Assembly (NCBI RefSeq): GCF_963664735.1 | Contig: NZ_OY761553.1 | Location: forward strand, 759,303-823,302 | Source of the DNA: an uncultured Cohaesibacter sp. | GTDB taxonomy: Bacteria; Pseudomonadota; Alphaproteobacteria; Rhizobiales; Cohaesibacteraceae | Length of the DNA: 64,000 bases | Reading direction: 5' to 3' | Shown: in pieces, positions 38,358 through 46,298 of the stretch | Layout: each line of letters opens with the position of its first letter | Position numbering within the stretch: the stretch's first letter is position 1 | Translations under genes and position numbers: made by a program | Notes under the pieces: generated by a model | Databases searched by the model: none | Told to the model about the DNA's origin: nothing | What the model saw: only the letters and a program-made list of their open reading frames with translations

Positions 38358-38867
38358 TTACCAAAATCGAATATCAGATACTAACCGATAAGGGCGATCT
38401 TGGTCTAATTCTGAATTATACTGAAAGATGGAATAGAGAAGGGATATTAAAACAAGAAGGCCCGTGCTGAGAATAATCAGTTTAGCATCGGAAGAAATAC
38501 CGTTTTTTTGCTGCCCAATATATAGCCCAATAACCGTGAATACTAGTGCCGAAAGGGTTAAGTGCTTTGCAACAAGTCCTGATCTTTGTTCCTCATACCA
38601 ATCGTGTCTATTGATTGTATAAGAAATTGCCGATTGTAATTTTTGAAGTTGGTATGAAGAGAAAGTCTTCTTAATTTCAGAAGATTCAATTTCTGTTACA
38701 AATTTATCAAAAATTTTCGCTATTTCGACTTGTTGAGCGGCCTCCATGCTTTGTCTTATACAGTCGTTGGATTTAAGATGAGTTCCCATTTTCCAAACAC
38801 CAGTTGGCGCAAAAAACAAAGCGTATACAAACATAATCGGAACTGCCATGGTAGCGATCAAATCCAT
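38358..38867 (-). CDS. multi-pass membrane protein of the accessory island (SLATT-like layout)
   Basis: A 169-residue frame with an N-terminal transmembrane helix (IATMAVPIMFVYALFFA), a soluble helical stretch (about 45-105), the charged segment INRHDWYEEQRSGLVAKH, and a hairpin of two helices (LTLSALVFTVIGLYIG and LIILSTGLLVLISLLYSIF). A basic/aromatic helix leading into a 2TM hairpin is the layout of SLATT effector domains of nucleotide-signalling defence systems; the match is by shape only. The start used is ATG 38867; a TTG at 38885 is also possible. It ends in RPYRLVSDIRFW at a TAA after which coding-like sequence continues, so it may be truncated. DNA is AT-rich and neither neighbour flank is related. 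Confidence 0.5.
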   Translation of the reverse strand: MDLIATMAVPIMFVYALFFAPTGVWKMGTHLKSNDCIRQSMEAAQQVEIAKIFDKFVTEIESSEIKKTFSSYQLQKLQSAISYTINRHDWYEEQRSGLVAKHLTLSALVFTVIGLYIGQQKNGISSDAKLIILSTGLLVLISLLYSIFQYNSELDQDRPYRLVSDIRFW

Positions 38868-39042
38868 TAATGTTAAGCCTAGCAATTTGGGTCACCGTAT
38901 TACTGGAATTTGAAATAGAATCACAACTTATGCCAAACAAATCAATTTAGGAACTGAATTTTCAAACGCCAGTTGTAGTCTATTCTTGATCACCGACGCA
39001 ATTTTCGAGCCATCAAGAATTCAGCTCTGACCAGAGAAATCA

Positions 39043-39149
39043 AAGATCTCGCATCTGCATAGGTATCCACTTCCCCCCCCCTTTTTCTGCCAGCCTGCAC
39101 CTAACAGCCATAAATTTCCGGAGGCAAAGCGAATGTCTCCTTCGTCCGC
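39043..39149 (-). repeat. dispersed intergenic repeat, copy A
   Basis: Read on the minus strand, this 107-base stretch shares ordered blocks with a plus-strand stretch at 58014-58117: GCGGAC, four bases, GAGACATT, then GAAATTT, CTGGCA, and finally GCAGATGCGAGATCTT (16 of 16 identical). Spacings agree within a few bases. A run of nine C (plus strand, 39073-39081) lies inside this copy. It appears non-coding. The full 38868-39254 gap otherwise holds only the terminator at 39199. Confidence 0.6.
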
Positions 39150-39198
39150 AAAGTTGACATACGGTAGGCATAAAAAATCGTGTTTTTTCCTGAGAAAC

Positions 39199-39232
39199 AA
39201 AAAAGCCCGGCAGGTGGTGTCGGGCTTTTTTT
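39199..39232. terminator. bidirectional Rho-independent terminator after the RND pump gene
   Basis: Stem AAAAGCCCG (39201-39209) and CGGGCTTTT (39221-39229) with A-runs before and T-runs after, effective on either strand. It is 23 bases past the RND permease stop. Confidence 0.88.
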
Positions 39233-39254
39233 GATTGCTTGTTTCTTCTGGTCG

Positions 39255-42200
39255 TTAGACCGGTCTGTCCGTTCCTTTGAGGGCGATGTAGATGGCTGGG
39301 ATGACCAGAACCGTCAGCAGCGTTGAGGAGGCCAGACCGAACAGCAGCGAGATGGCCAGACCCTGAAAGATCGGGTCGGCGAGGATCACCACTGCTCCGA
39401 TCATGGCGGCAAGGGCTGTCAGCATGATCGGCTTGAAGCGGATGGAGCCAGCCTCCAGCAAGACCTCTTCAAGCGGCCTACCTGAACCCTTTTCATGACC
39501 AACGAAATCGACCAGCAGGATCGAGTTTCGAACGATGATGCCAGCCAGTGCGATGAAGCCGATCATTGAGGTGGCCGAGAATGGCGCATGGAAGATCCAG
39601 TGGCCGATCATGATGCCGATCAGCGTCAGCGGGATTGGCGTCAAGACCACCAGCGGCACGCGGAAGGAATGGAACTGGGCCACCACCAGCGCATAGATGG
39701 CCAGAATTGCCACACCGAAGGCTGCGCCCATGTCACGGAAGGTGACCCAGGTTACTTCCCACTCCCCGTCCCAAAGCAAGGCTACCTCGGAATCATCCTT
39801 TGGCTGACCATGAAGAATGACCTTTGGCTTTGGCAGATTGCCCCAGTCGTGAGCGTCGATCTTCTCCTGCACTGCGAGCATGCCATAGATCGGGGCTTCG
39901 AAATCTCCCGCCAGATCAGCCTGCACCATTTCGTTGGCGCGGCCATTGTGGCGGTAAATCGGGAAGCTTGCCTGCTCGTGATCAACGCGCACCACGTCAC
40001 CCAGTTCCACCACGCCACGTTCATCGGGAATGGAGTTCTGAGGGACTGGAATGGTCAACAGACGTTCCGATATGGTCAGATCGGACTTGTCCGGCTTGAC
40101 GGCAATTTCGACCGGACGACGACCGCCGCCCTTGTGGGAGTAGCCGACGACCTGACCGTTCATATAGTAGGAGATGGTGCTATAGACATCGCCTTGATCG
40201 ACATTGTGATATTCAAGATTGTCCTGATCGATGCGCAGGCGAACCCGTTCGGTTGGCGTACCGAAGCTATCGTCAACATCGACGATGAAGGGCACCTCTT
40301 CGAACAGCTTGCGCACCTCAGTTGCCACGGCTCGGCGGGTTTGTGGGTCCGGTCCGTAGATTTCGGCCAACAGGGTGGACAGAACCGGAGGTCCGGGTGG
40401 AACTTCAACCACCTTGAGCACGGTGCCTTTGGGCGCAGGCAGATCCTTGATCAAGTCACGGATTTGCAATGCGATTTCGTGGCTCGTGCGGCTGCGTTCA
40501 GACTTGCCGGAGAGGTTGATCTGAAGATCGCCCATTTCCGGGTTTGAGCGGAAGAAATAGTGACGTACCAGACCATTGAAGCCAAACGGCGCTGCCGTGC
40601 CGGCATGAGACTGGATGGAGGTAATCTCTTCCACCCCTTCGAGCTTGTGAGCTGCGGCTAGCAATAGTCTGTCGGTGTCTTCCATGGAAGAGCCTTCCGG
40701 CAGATCGGCAATCACCTGCATCTCCGATTTGTTGTCAAACGGCAGCAGCTTTACCGTCACATGCTTTGTATAGATGAGCATGGTGGAGCCGATTGTTGCA
40801 AAGCCGACAATCAGCAGGAAGGCCCATGCGTGGCTGCGACCATGCAATACAGGCTTTGCGAAGGAGCGATAGATACGCCCCAAGAACCCTCCGTCTGCGG
40901 CTTCGCTGTGGCCTTGCTTGCCGATAAGGTTCATCAGCCATGGTGTCAGCATTACGGCGACGAAGAATGAAAGAACCATGGCGGCGGAGGCAACGGCGGG
41001 AATCGGGCTCATATAGGGGCCCATCATGCCGGAGACGAACATCATTGGCAGCAGGGCCGCCACCACAGTCAGGGTTGCAATCACTGTCGGGTTGCCAACT
41101 TCTGCCACGCCATCAATTGCCGCTTCGAGCTTTGATCGATCGTCCTTCATGGACCAGTGCCGAGAGATATTCTCGATCATCACGATGGCATCATCGACAA
41201 GAATGCCAATGGCAAAGATGAGAGCAAACAAGGACACGCGGTTGATGGTGTAGCCCATCAAATAGGCCGCAGCGAGTGTCAGCAGAATGGTCGTCGGGAT
41301 GACGATCAGAACCACGATGCCCTCGCGAATGCCAATGGCAAGCCCCACCAGAATAACGATGGATACGGTCGCCAGTCCAAGATGGTATAGCAGTTCATTG
41401 GCTTTTTCGTTTGCCGTTTCGCCATAGTCGCGGGTGATGTCGACATGAACGCCCTGAGGGATGATCTCACCCTTGAGCTGATCCACGCGATCCAGAATGG
41501 AATGCGCAATAACCACCGCGTTTGCGCCTTTGCGCTTGGCAATGGCCAGTTCTACTGCTGGCAGACGGTTGAAGCCGCCGCCCTCTTTCGGGGTCAGGTT
41601 CCAGACACGATGGTCATCCTGACTACCGCCGACGACAATGGTTGCGACGTCTTTCACATAGACCGGGCGTCCATCAAGGGTCGTAAGCAGAAGCAGGCCG
41701 ATATCTGGCACACCATGCAGTGTCTGGCCAACAGCAACGGGAACGGTTTTGCCAGCTTCGCGTAATGGGTCGACCATAAATGACTTGTTGGCTGCCTGAA
41801 CTTTGGCAACTAGCTGCTGCAAGGTAACACCGTAAAGTGCCAGCTTTTCCGGATCCGGCTCAACGCGGATTTGGTTGGTCTGTCCGCCGACAATATAGGT
41901 CAGACCGATATTGTCGAGCTTTGCAAGCTCAACACGCAATTCATCAGCGATGTCATAAAGCGCGGTATCGTTCCATTTGTCTGCAACCGATGGATCAGGC
42001 GACAGGGTCAGAACCGTAATGGCAACATCATCGATGCCGCGCCCCACAATGAGGGGTTCTGAAATACCAACCGGTATCTGATCGAGATTGGCGCGAACCT
42101 TGTCATGCACCCTCAAGACAGCGGCATCAGAGTCCGTCCCCACGAGGAAGCGGGCGGTGACCACCACCTTGTCATCGTAAGTATTTGAATAGACGTGGTC

Positions 42201-42461
42201 GATACCGTCGATACTCTTGATGATTGTCTCGAGCGGTTCGGTGATCAGTTTCACCGCATCTTCAGCCTTCAGGCCGTCTGCCGACACCTGAATATCGACC
42301 ATCGGAACAGAGATCTGGGGTTCCTCCTCGCGCGGAAGCATCATCAGGGCGATGAGGCCGAGCGCGAAGGCGGTTATCAGCATCAGGGGCGTCAGAGGCG
42401 AGGTAATAAAATTCTTGGCCAGGTTGCCCGAAATGCCAAGATGATGGGCTTTCTTCTCCAT
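39255..42461 (-). CDS. RND-family efflux transporter permease
   Basis: The 1068-residue inner-membrane proton antiporter belongs to the AcrB/MexB-type superfamily (hydrophobe/amphiphile or related subclass). It shows the N-terminal helix then TLPREEEPQISVP-type opening (ALMMLPREEEPQISVPMVDI), two large periplasmic loops, and helix 4 with the paired aspartates of the proton relay in FAIGILVDDAIVMIENISR. The repeat half ends with LVVLTPIPLTLIGIMIGHW and the IVRNSILLVDF segment. It is 18 bases downstream of its membrane-fusion partner. No outer-membrane channel or regulator gene is adjacent, so it must use an unlinked TolC-like channel. The substrate is unknown. Confidence 0.93.
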   Translation of the reverse strand: MEKKAHHLGISGNLAKNFITSPLTPLMLITAFALGLIALMMLPREEEPQISVPMVDIQVSADGLKAEDAVKLITEPLETIIKSIDGIDHVYSNTYDDKVVVTARFLVGTDSDAAVLRVHDKVRANLDQIPVGISEPLIVGRGIDDVAITVLTLSPDPSVADKWNDTALYDIADELRVELAKLDNIGLTYIVGGQTNQIRVEPDPEKLALYGVTLQQLVAKVQAANKSFMVDPLREAGKTVPVAVGQTLHGVPDIGLLLLTTLDGRPVYVKDVATIVVGGSQDDHRVWNLTPKEGGGFNRLPAVELAIAKRKGANAVVIAHSILDRVDQLKGEIIPQGVHVDITRDYGETANEKANELLYHLGLATVSIVILVGLAIGIREGIVVLIVIPTTILLTLAAAYLMGYTINRVSLFALIFAIGILVDDAIVMIENISRHWSMKDDRSKLEAAIDGVAEVGNPTVIATLTVVAALLPMMFVSGMMGPYMSPIPAVASAAMVLSFFVAVMLTPWLMNLIGKQGHSEAADGGFLGRIYRSFAKPVLHGRSHAWAFLLIVGFATIGSTMLIYTKHVTVKLLPFDNKSEMQVIADLPEGSSMEDTDRLLLAAAHKLEGVEEITSIQSHAGTAAPFGFNGLVRHYFFRSNPEMGDLQINLSGKSERSRTSHEIALQIRDLIKDLPAPKGTVLKVVEVPPGPPVLSTLLAEIYGPDPQTRRAVATEVRKLFEEVPFIVDVDDSFGTPTERVRLRIDQDNLEYHNVDQGDVYSTISYYMNGQVVGYSHKGGGRRPVEIAVKPDKSDLTISERLLTIPVPQNSIPDERGVVELGDVVRVDHEQASFPIYRHNGRANEMVQADLAGDFEAPIYGMLAVQEKIDAHDWGNLPKPKVILHGQPKDDSEVALLWDGEWEVTWVTFRDMGAAFGVAILAIYALVVAQFHSFRVPLVVLTPIPLTLIGIMIGHWIFHAPFSATSMIGFIALAGIIVRNSILLVDFVGHEKGSGRPLEEVLLEAGSIRFKPIMLTALAAMIGAVVILADPIFQGLAISLLFGLASSTLLTVLVIPAIYIALKGTDRPV

Positions 42462-42479
42462 TTTTTGACGTCCGTCCCC

Positions 42480-43493
42480 TTATGGCTGAACGAGTTCGTC
42501 GCCAGCCGCAAGGCCGGTCAGGATCTCAGTCATTTGTGTGCCATCTTGCTTGTAAGGCTGGCCAATCTGAACCGCGACTTCTGTCGCGTTGCCGTCTGGG
42601 CCCTTTACTCGAACAAAATCAATGCCCGAACGGGTGAAAATCAGATCACTGGGCACAAGATAGGCATTGCGACTTCCCGCGCCGACGCGGACCTGAATGC
42701 GTTCTCCGACGAAATAGTCTCCAAGTCCTTCAACAGTGGCATCTGCCAAAACGCGACCATCCGAAATTTCCGGGTAAACCTTGACGATTTTTCCTGTATG
42801 GGTACAGGAGGCATCACATTCTACGCCACGATCTGCCAATTCAATCGGATCTCCGTCTTTGAGAAACTGCGCATGGCGTTCAGGCAAAGATAGACGCAGG
42901 ATATAATTGTCTTTGGCAATTGTTGCGATTGATTCACCAGACATGACAACGGCTCCCACCGTTACTGTAACTTCCAGCACGCGCCCTGCCTGAGGTGCAA
43001 GTACGGCGCCCTCCTCCATCTGGCGTACAACCACAGCCTTTTGAGCTTTGGCCGCATCCAGATTGCTTTGCGCGACGTCATATTGCGTGTTTGCCGAATC
43101 CAATTTGGCCTTGGTGGCGGAACCGCGATCAAATAGCTGTTGTGCCCTATCAAGTTCGATTTTCAGATTTGACACCTGGCGTTCTGCGGCATTGATTTGG
43201 GCGTCAAGTGCTTCAACCTGAAGGCTGAGCTTGGGGTCGCGAACCATGGCTATGGCCTCCCCTGCCTTGACAAAGCTGCCCTCGGTAACATTCAGTTCCG
43301 ACACGGTGCCAGACGTGCGAACGCGAGCCGAGAGGGAATCCGTGCTCTGCACGGTAGCGTATACCGCCTTTTTATCTTCGATTGTTGTCTGCTGAACCGT
43401 GAAACTGTACGCGCTTGAGGCGTAAGTTGAAACGCTCAGCGCTAACAAACAGGCTGAAAGAAATGTGCCTCGATTTGGGAGTGCCCTACGCAT
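42480..43493 (-). CDS. efflux RND transporter periplasmic adaptor (membrane fusion protein)
   Basis: A 337-residue HlyD/AcrA-type adaptor linking the RND permease to an outer-membrane channel. A signal peptide (FLSACLLALSVSTYASSAYS) is followed by the split lipoyl domain (VSELNVTEGSFVKAGEAIAMV and VLAPQAGRVLEVTVTVGAVV), a coiled-coil hairpin between them (about 95-150), then beta-barrel and membrane-proximal domains. Unusually there is a Cys pair in VECDASCTHTGKI within the beta-barrel. The ATG at 43493 follows AGGAGAGAG; a nine-residue longer frame exists. Both genes of the pump lie on the minus strand, divergent from the cation-diffusion facilitator. Confidence 0.9.
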   Translation of the reverse strand: MRRALPNRGTFLSACLLALSVSTYASSAYSFTVQQTTIEDKKAVYATVQSTDSLSARVRTSGTVSELNVTEGSFVKAGEAIAMVRDPKLSLQVEALDAQINAAERQVSNLKIELDRAQQLFDRGSATKAKLDSANTQYDVAQSNLDAAKAQKAVVVRQMEEGAVLAPQAGRVLEVTVTVGAVVMSGESIATIAKDNYILRLSLPERHAQFLKDGDPIELADRGVECDASCTHTGKIVKVYPEISDGRVLADATVEGLGDYFVGERIQVRVGAGSRNAYLVPSDLIFTRSGIDFVRVKGPDGNATEVAVQIGQPYKQDGTQMTEILTGLAAGDELVQP

Positions 43494-43521
43494 GGAAAAC
43501 TCTCTCCTGCTAAAAATCATA

Positions 43522-43543
43522 TATATTAGTAGTTACGAATATA
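43522..43543. promoter_or_regulatory. candidate operator upstream of the RND efflux operon
   Basis: TATATT (43522-43527) and AATATA (43538-43543) form an inverted repeat with a ten-base spacer in an AT-rich stretch between the two divergent transport genes. Such sites are typical for ArsR- or TetR-type repressors, but no regulator gene is nearby. Confidence 0.3.
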
Positions 43544-43662
43544 AGAAATTGTTCACATTGTCAAAGCCCCTTCTCTAGTTTTTGTCTATTTTCATACGCA
43601 GGTCTATCCGGTAGAAGAACTAGAGACCATTTGCTCATTGTGGTCATTGCGGGAGAATTAAC

Positions 43663-44610
43663 GTGGCGTCACACGGTTCAAAGAAAGTCATTTTTGCGGC
43701 GTTGGCCGGTAATACACTGATTTCAATAACGAAATTTTTCGCGGCATCAATAACGGGTTCTTCTGCTATGTTGTCGGAGGGAATTCATAGTCTCGTTGAT
43801 ACCGGTAATCAGGGGTTGTTACTCTATGGTATAAAGCGCGCTGCCCGACCTGCAGATGAGAAGCATCCTTTTGGATATGGGGCAGAACTTTACTTCTGGT
43901 CGTTCGTTGTGGCCTTGCTTATTTTTGCGGTTGGTGCCGGCCTATCCCTTTATGAAGGGATAGAAAAAGTCCTTCATCCTGAACCGATTGGAGACCCGAC
44001 GATCAACTTCGTTGTGCTTGGATTGGCGTTTTGTTTTGAAGGCTGGGCGTGGCTTGTTGCGCTTCGCGAGTTTCGCAGCACGAAAGGAAAGAGAAGCTAT
44101 ATTCAGGCGGTTGCCGATTCCAAAGATCCGACCGTTTTTACCGTCCTATTTGAAGATAGCGCTGCAATGCTGGGGTTGATTGTTGCCGCTGTCGGTATTG
44201 CGCTCTCGCACTATTTGCAGATCCCATGGATGGATGGCGCCGCTTCCATCGTGATTGGACTCATTCTGGGCATGACGGCCGTATTATTGGCGTTTGAAAC
44301 CAAAAGCCTGCTGATCGGAGAAGCCGCATCAACGGAGAGCGAGGCGGAAATCGCCGCGATTATTCACTCCCATCCTGCCGTAACGATGGTCAACGAATTA
44401 CGCACCATGCATCGTGGCCCAAATGAGATCCTTCTGGCGATGAGCCTCGATTTCGAGAATGATATGGTTGTCGGGCAATTGGAAAGCGTGATCGCCGATT
44501 TGGAAAGACATATCCGCGAACGGGTGCCGCAGGTTTATCGGATTTATATCGAGGCGCAATCCTATGCCGATCATAAATCCCTTGAGGATCAGATTGAGGG
44601 CAAAGCTTAG
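43663..44610 (+). CDS. cation diffusion facilitator family transporter (SLC30A9-like)
   Basis: The 315-residue protein is a metal/proton antiporter of the CDF family with five or six helices and a C-terminal cytoplasmic ferredoxin-like domain (about 225-300). Helix 2 carries the metal-site motif SEGIHSLVDTGNQ and helix 5 reads FEDSAAMLG. This E-D-S-A-A form, rather than the H/D-x3-D of zinc exporters such as YiiP, matches the SLC30A9-like subgroup, so the metal is uncertain. The start is GTG at 43663 with GGGAG seven bases upstream. It is divergent from the efflux pump, and the shared region may hold both promoters. Confidence 0.88.
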   Translation: MASHGSKKVIFAALAGNTLISITKFFAASITGSSAMLSEGIHSLVDTGNQGLLLYGIKRAARPADEKHPFGYGAELYFWSFVVALLIFAVGAGLSLYEGIEKVLHPEPIGDPTINFVVLGLAFCFEGWAWLVALREFRSTKGKRSYIQAVADSKDPTVFTVLFEDSAAMLGLIVAAVGIALSHYLQIPWMDGAASIVIGLILGMTAVLLAFETKSLLIGEAASTESEAEIAAIIHSHPAVTMVNELRTMHRGPNEILLAMSLDFENDMVVGQLESVIADLERHIRERVPQVYRIYIEAQSYADHKSLEDQIEGKA

Positions 44611-44724
44611 CTTCTCGGCTTTGATCTTGGCTTTAATTACAATGGACTGAGGCAATGTGCGGAATTTTGTCTCTCTCCATATGTTGGCATAACATCACAT
44701 GTAAGCTGGGTGGGAGGCTTTATC

Positions 44725-45327
44725 ATGCAATTGTTGTTTCAATATAAAAAGCGCAATTTCCTTAATTTGTGGGCTTTGACAGTTTTGAGTATTGGCGGAC
44801 CTGTTTCGCTCTCTCATGCCATGGACTGTGATCAGATCAAAATTGGAACCGAATTGGTCGACAGTTTCACCTATTGTGCAAGCACGGTGTTGCCCAATTC
44901 CAAAGTCGCCACTTATCGCCCCGGAAATCTGGATGGATGGTCTGATAATCGTGCCAGAGCTTGGTGTGAAGGTGCCTATGGTAACGGGGTCGGTGAATGG
45001 TTCGAATATATTCCAAAACCAAATGCTTCTGCGCGCGAAGTCTATATCTGGAATGGATATCAGAAGAGCGACAAGTCCTTCTATGAGAATGCACGGGCAA
45101 AAGACGTCCATATCAGCACGGATACGGGGCTGATGATGGTTTATCAGCTAAAAGACCACGCAGGACAACAGGTTATTCCGTTGCTGGACGGATGGCAGGA
45201 GTTTGGTCATATGCGCATCGAAATCCGGTCAGTCTATCCGGGGTCGAAATATGATGATCTCTGCATCTCCGGTTTTGGCGTTGATTTTGAAGCTGCCAGA
45301 AGCCATTTCGATTATGGAGTGCATTGA
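44725..45327 (+). CDS. secreted protein with NADase-type glycan-binding (discoidin-like) domain
   Basis: This 200-residue exported protein has a signal peptide (ALTVLSIGGPVSLSHA) and a domain that fits the discoidin-like, NADase-type glycan-binding family: YRPGNLDGWSDNRARAWCEG, GVGEWFEYIP, the strand YIWNGYQKSDKSFYENARA, and ISGFGVDFE at the end. Relatives are carbohydrate-binding modules without catalytic residues. Six cysteines in the mature part (for example MDCDQ and FTYCAST) may form disulfides. ATG 44725 follows GGGAGG. It has its own terminator. Ligand unknown. Confidence 0.75.
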   Translation: MQLLFQYKKRNFLNLWALTVLSIGGPVSLSHAMDCDQIKIGTELVDSFTYCASTVLPNSKVATYRPGNLDGWSDNRARAWCEGAYGNGVGEWFEYIPKPNASAREVYIWNGYQKSDKSFYENARAKDVHISTDTGLMMVYQLKDHAGQQVIPLLDGWQEFGHMRIEIRSVYPGSKYDDLCISGFGVDFEAARSHFDYGVH

Positions 45328-45330
45328 TAT

Positions 45331-45357
45331 AAAAAACCCGGCTCAAGGCCGGGTTTG
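45331..45357. terminator. bidirectional Rho-independent terminator
   Basis: Stem AAACCCGGC (45334-45342) and GCCGGGTTT (45348-45356) around a five-base loop. On the minus strand a run of six T follows, so it ends ssb well; on the plus strand a weaker GATATTTT tail serves the secreted-protein gene. Confidence 0.9.
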
Positions 45358-45379
45358 ATATTTTCAAGGCGTTTGTCAC

Positions 45380-45913
45380 TCAAAACGGAATGTCGTCGTC
45401 CATTTCGTCGCGGAAACCGCCAGCAGGTCTGCCACCGCCCGAGCCGGAAGAGCTTTGACCGCCAAAGCCGCCTGGATTTCCGCCGCCGTAGCCGCCGCCA
45501 GGACCACCAAAGTCGCCACCGGATGGCGCTCCGCCGCCAAAGTTGCCGCCGCTGCCTTCGCCGCGGTTGTCAAGCATGGTGAGGTTGCCGTTGAAGCCCT
45601 GTAGCACGACCTCGGTTGAATAGCGATCCTGACCGTTCTGGTCTTGCCATTTGCGCGTTTGCAGCTGGCCTTCAAGATAGACCTTCGATCCTTTGCGCAG
45701 GAACTGCTCCGCTACCCGGCAAAGCCCCTCGTTGAAAATGACCACGCGGTGCCATTCGGTCCGTTCACGTCGTTCACCAGAATTGCGATCCTTCCAGCTT
45801 TCGGAAGTGGCGACAGACAGGTTGCAGATCGGGCGGCCATCCTGTGTTCTGCGAATGTCGGGGTCAGCGCCCAGATTGCCCACCAGAATGACTTTGTTTA
45901 CGCTACCGGCCAT
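45380..45913 (-). CDS. ssb: single-stranded DNA-binding protein
   Basis: SSB (177 residues) coats single-stranded DNA in replication and repair. The N-terminal OB fold is standard ([54 protein letters not shown]), followed by a glycine-rich linker (about 115-165) and the acidic tip DDDIPF, which recruits partner enzymes. It is divergent from uvrA across a 385-base region that holds a LexA-box candidate, the arrangement known for ssb-uvrA in many proteobacteria. Confidence 0.97.
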   Translation of the reverse strand: MAGSVNKVILVGNLGADPDIRRTQDGRPICNLSVATSESWKDRNSGERRERTEWHRVVIFNEGLCRVAEQFLRKGSKVYLEGQLQTRKWQDQNGQDRYSTEVVLQGFNGNLTMLDNRGEGSGGNFGGGAPSGGDFGGPGGGYGGGNPGGFGGQSSSGSGGGRPAGGFRDEMDDDIPF

Positions 45914-46298
45914 TTCATTGTCCTTTGTTTCTTTGCAGTGGCCTGATGATCAGATCAGGCATTTCTCTAGAGCATATTCGGCTTCGCTGCCGACTTCCAT
46001 AATGCTTTGCCGCAATCCCCATACTTTGGCTCATGCGCATCATGCATAGTCGCGTTGCAATGAATTGGTTCACAATGCGGAACAAATCATGTACAAATGA
46101 GTGCCGTGCCCTTATTGTTACCGAAGTTGGAAGCCATTAAATTTCGCCATTGCCTTGATTTTTATAAACCGATATTGGATTCGGTGAAAATCACAAAGGC
46201 AAAATGTCGAAGCTGTGATCCCCGGCATCATACATATCGTAATGCATAGTCAGTTGAAACAAGATGCCTACCTTGTGCTGAAAGAAAGACTGTTTGAC
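45914..46298. other. divergent regulatory region between ssb and uvrA
   Basis: About 385 bases that must contain the promoters of ssb and uvrA. Besides the LexA-box candidate at 46080 it shows GTTC-N8-GAAC at 46068-46083, overlapping the box. The uvrA frame stays open upstream to 46215, but the residues before 46299 are not family-like. Confidence 0.6.
46080..46094. promoter_or_regulatory. candidate LexA (SOS) box
   Basis: GAACAAATCATGTAC fits the alphaproteobacterial LexA consensus GAAC-N7-GAAC with one mismatch in the second half-site (GTAC). It lies between ssb and uvrA, which are classic SOS genes, so DNA-damage induction of one or both is likely. Confidence 0.6.

Noticed and set aside
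39133..39234. 33-codon plus-strand frame after CGGAGG near 39119
   Set aside because: It reads through the terminator hairpin and lies in the dispersed repeat.
37131..39254. integrative element with attachment-site repeats around the AT-rich island
   Set aside because: No integrase, tRNA target or flanking direct repeat could be seen, so the mode of arrival remains open.
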